From contig OX621240.1 in the NCBI GenBank assembly GCA_951640165.1, forward strand, positions 3,856,713-3,920,712: a stretch of DNA of 64,000 nucleotides, read 5' to 3'. Every line of letters begins with the position of its first letter. Positions within the stretch are counted from its first letter, which is position 1. Shown piece after piece: positions 62,980 through 64,000 of this stretch. The notes beneath the pieces were generated by a model. The model was not told the DNA's origin. It did not search any database and saw nothing but the letters and a program-made list of their open reading frames with translations. Source of the DNA: Pseudoips prasinana (Eukaryota; Arthropoda; Insecta; Lepidoptera; Nolidae). The position numbers and the translations under genes were made by a program.

Positions 62980-64000
62980 GTAGGTGAATCTAGTATTTTC
63001 CTTTAAGTGGACACCTATTTATGGACTGACCGCAAGCATAGGTGATTATCCTCGCCACTTGTTTAAGGATCTTTGACATCTCCGAAACTGGGATTATAAA
63101 GATCAAGCCAAGAGCGAATCTAGCGCGCTCAAGGCTCTATGCCTTGAACGATTATTATACAACAAATGTCACTATTCGGCTTTTATCAATAAACTAATTT
63201 CAACATTGTACTTAGTATATATGTTAGTGACTTATGCCCGGTTCCTTTATTTTACGATCCGTCATTGGACCAACGTTACCATCCGTAATTCAGCTACCGA
63301 TACCGATGCAAAACTAGTGTTCCACAATGCCCTACCTGCGACGAACATCCGTAGTTTAAACCACCTACGACTCGTTCCGCGATTAACCTCTCGCTCCTCT
63401 TCACGATTAGTTATAACAAAACGTCGTACGTCAATTATGCAACTAAAATCATTTATTATTCTGTAATATTATGTGAGTAATAGTACAAATTACTGTACTT
63501 ATAGTTACAGTAATAATTTAATTTGCGTTTTAGGTTTAAAATATTTATAAATCATTAGTATTGAAAATTTGATGTTACGAGTGCATGGTGTGAACAAAAC
63601 GCGTAACAGGAAAGCGCATGGCGCATGCGTCTGTCGTCTGACGTCTGTCCAGGAGTATTTCATGGTTTCTAAATAAGTTTTTAAATTGAGTATTTAATCT
63701 AAGGTTTGTGGTTATGAAATCTTAGAAAATAGAAAAATAATCAACCCTTTCTAACGGAAAACAAAGCCATGAATTCTCTATCAGTTTCAGAGCTAGACAT
63801 CACGGAAATCTCCTCAAACACTATGTTAACTACCAAAATAAAATACAAACGACTGGTAAACCGACCGAATTCGACTAGTAATCAAAGCAGTAACGCCTCG
63901 TTATTTTGACAGTTCCGTGACAGTAGAAAATATTTATAGGAACACTTTCGAACGCATCTCCATACAATAAGCTTACTAACGTCCTCCCATCCGTTAGTAA
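62980..64000. other. C10 intron or unassigned right edge
   Basis: I find no sequence resembling the rest of C10, so the intron probably runs past the edge. 'tacgatccgtcattggacca' and similar words look repeat-like. Open frames here have no family support. Confidence 0.4.

Noticed and set aside
63769..63909. 46-codon plus-strand frame starting MNSLSVSELDITEI
   Set aside because: Short, no resemblance to the missing half of C10 and no clear splice sites; could be chance.
1..64000. CRISPR array, operon, integrated phage or bacterial gene cluster
   Set aside because: Tandem arrays here lack unique spacers, and all genes show spliced animal structure.

Overview
The window is a piece of a moth or butterfly (Lepidoptera) nuclear genome. 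It is AT-rich, has small exons separated by kilobase introns with GT-AG borders, and is packed with lepidopteran-type repeats: tRNA-derived SINEs, CR1- and RTE-type LINEs, Helitron-like pieces, foldback MITEs and minisatellites. Nothing looks bacterial; there are no operons, CRISPR arrays or rRNA.

Three host genes can be supported. (1) Minus strand, 2085-5882: a four-exon gene for a 225-residue lysine/glutamate-rich protein that I do not recognise. (2) Minus strand, 16110-47031: a transmembrane channel-like (TMC) gene. I assembled 14 coding exons; every junction is phase-consistent and the 2316-nt CDS gives a 771-residue protein with the CWET signature of the family and about ten membrane segments. 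(3) Plus strand, 62763-62979: the first coding exon of a Protein C10 (C12orf57/GRCC10-like) homologue; the rest lies beyond the right edge.

Layout: 1-2084 repeats and unassigned DNA; 2085-5882 gene 1; 5883-16109 a 10-kb intergenic stretch of mobile elements (foldbacks, a PIF/Harbinger-type MITE, a perfect 162-bp-arm hairpin, a P-element-like unit with a THAP exon); 16110-47031 the TMC gene, whose introns hold two minisatellites that begin at splice donors, a nearly intact CR1-type LINE, a TTAA-flanked piggyBac-like element and a broken IS630/Tc1-type transposase; 47040-62740 intergenic DNA with SINEs, a defective RTE LINE, LINE fragments and a LINE inside a 36-bp minisatellite; then the C10 exon.

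The genes show no functional link to one another. The most unusual item is a 71-bp array of 17 apparently identical copies, each containing the last 42 coding bases of TMC exon 6 plus its splice donor. All exon borders were read by eye from splice motifs, reading frame and family resemblance; no transcript data or searches were available.
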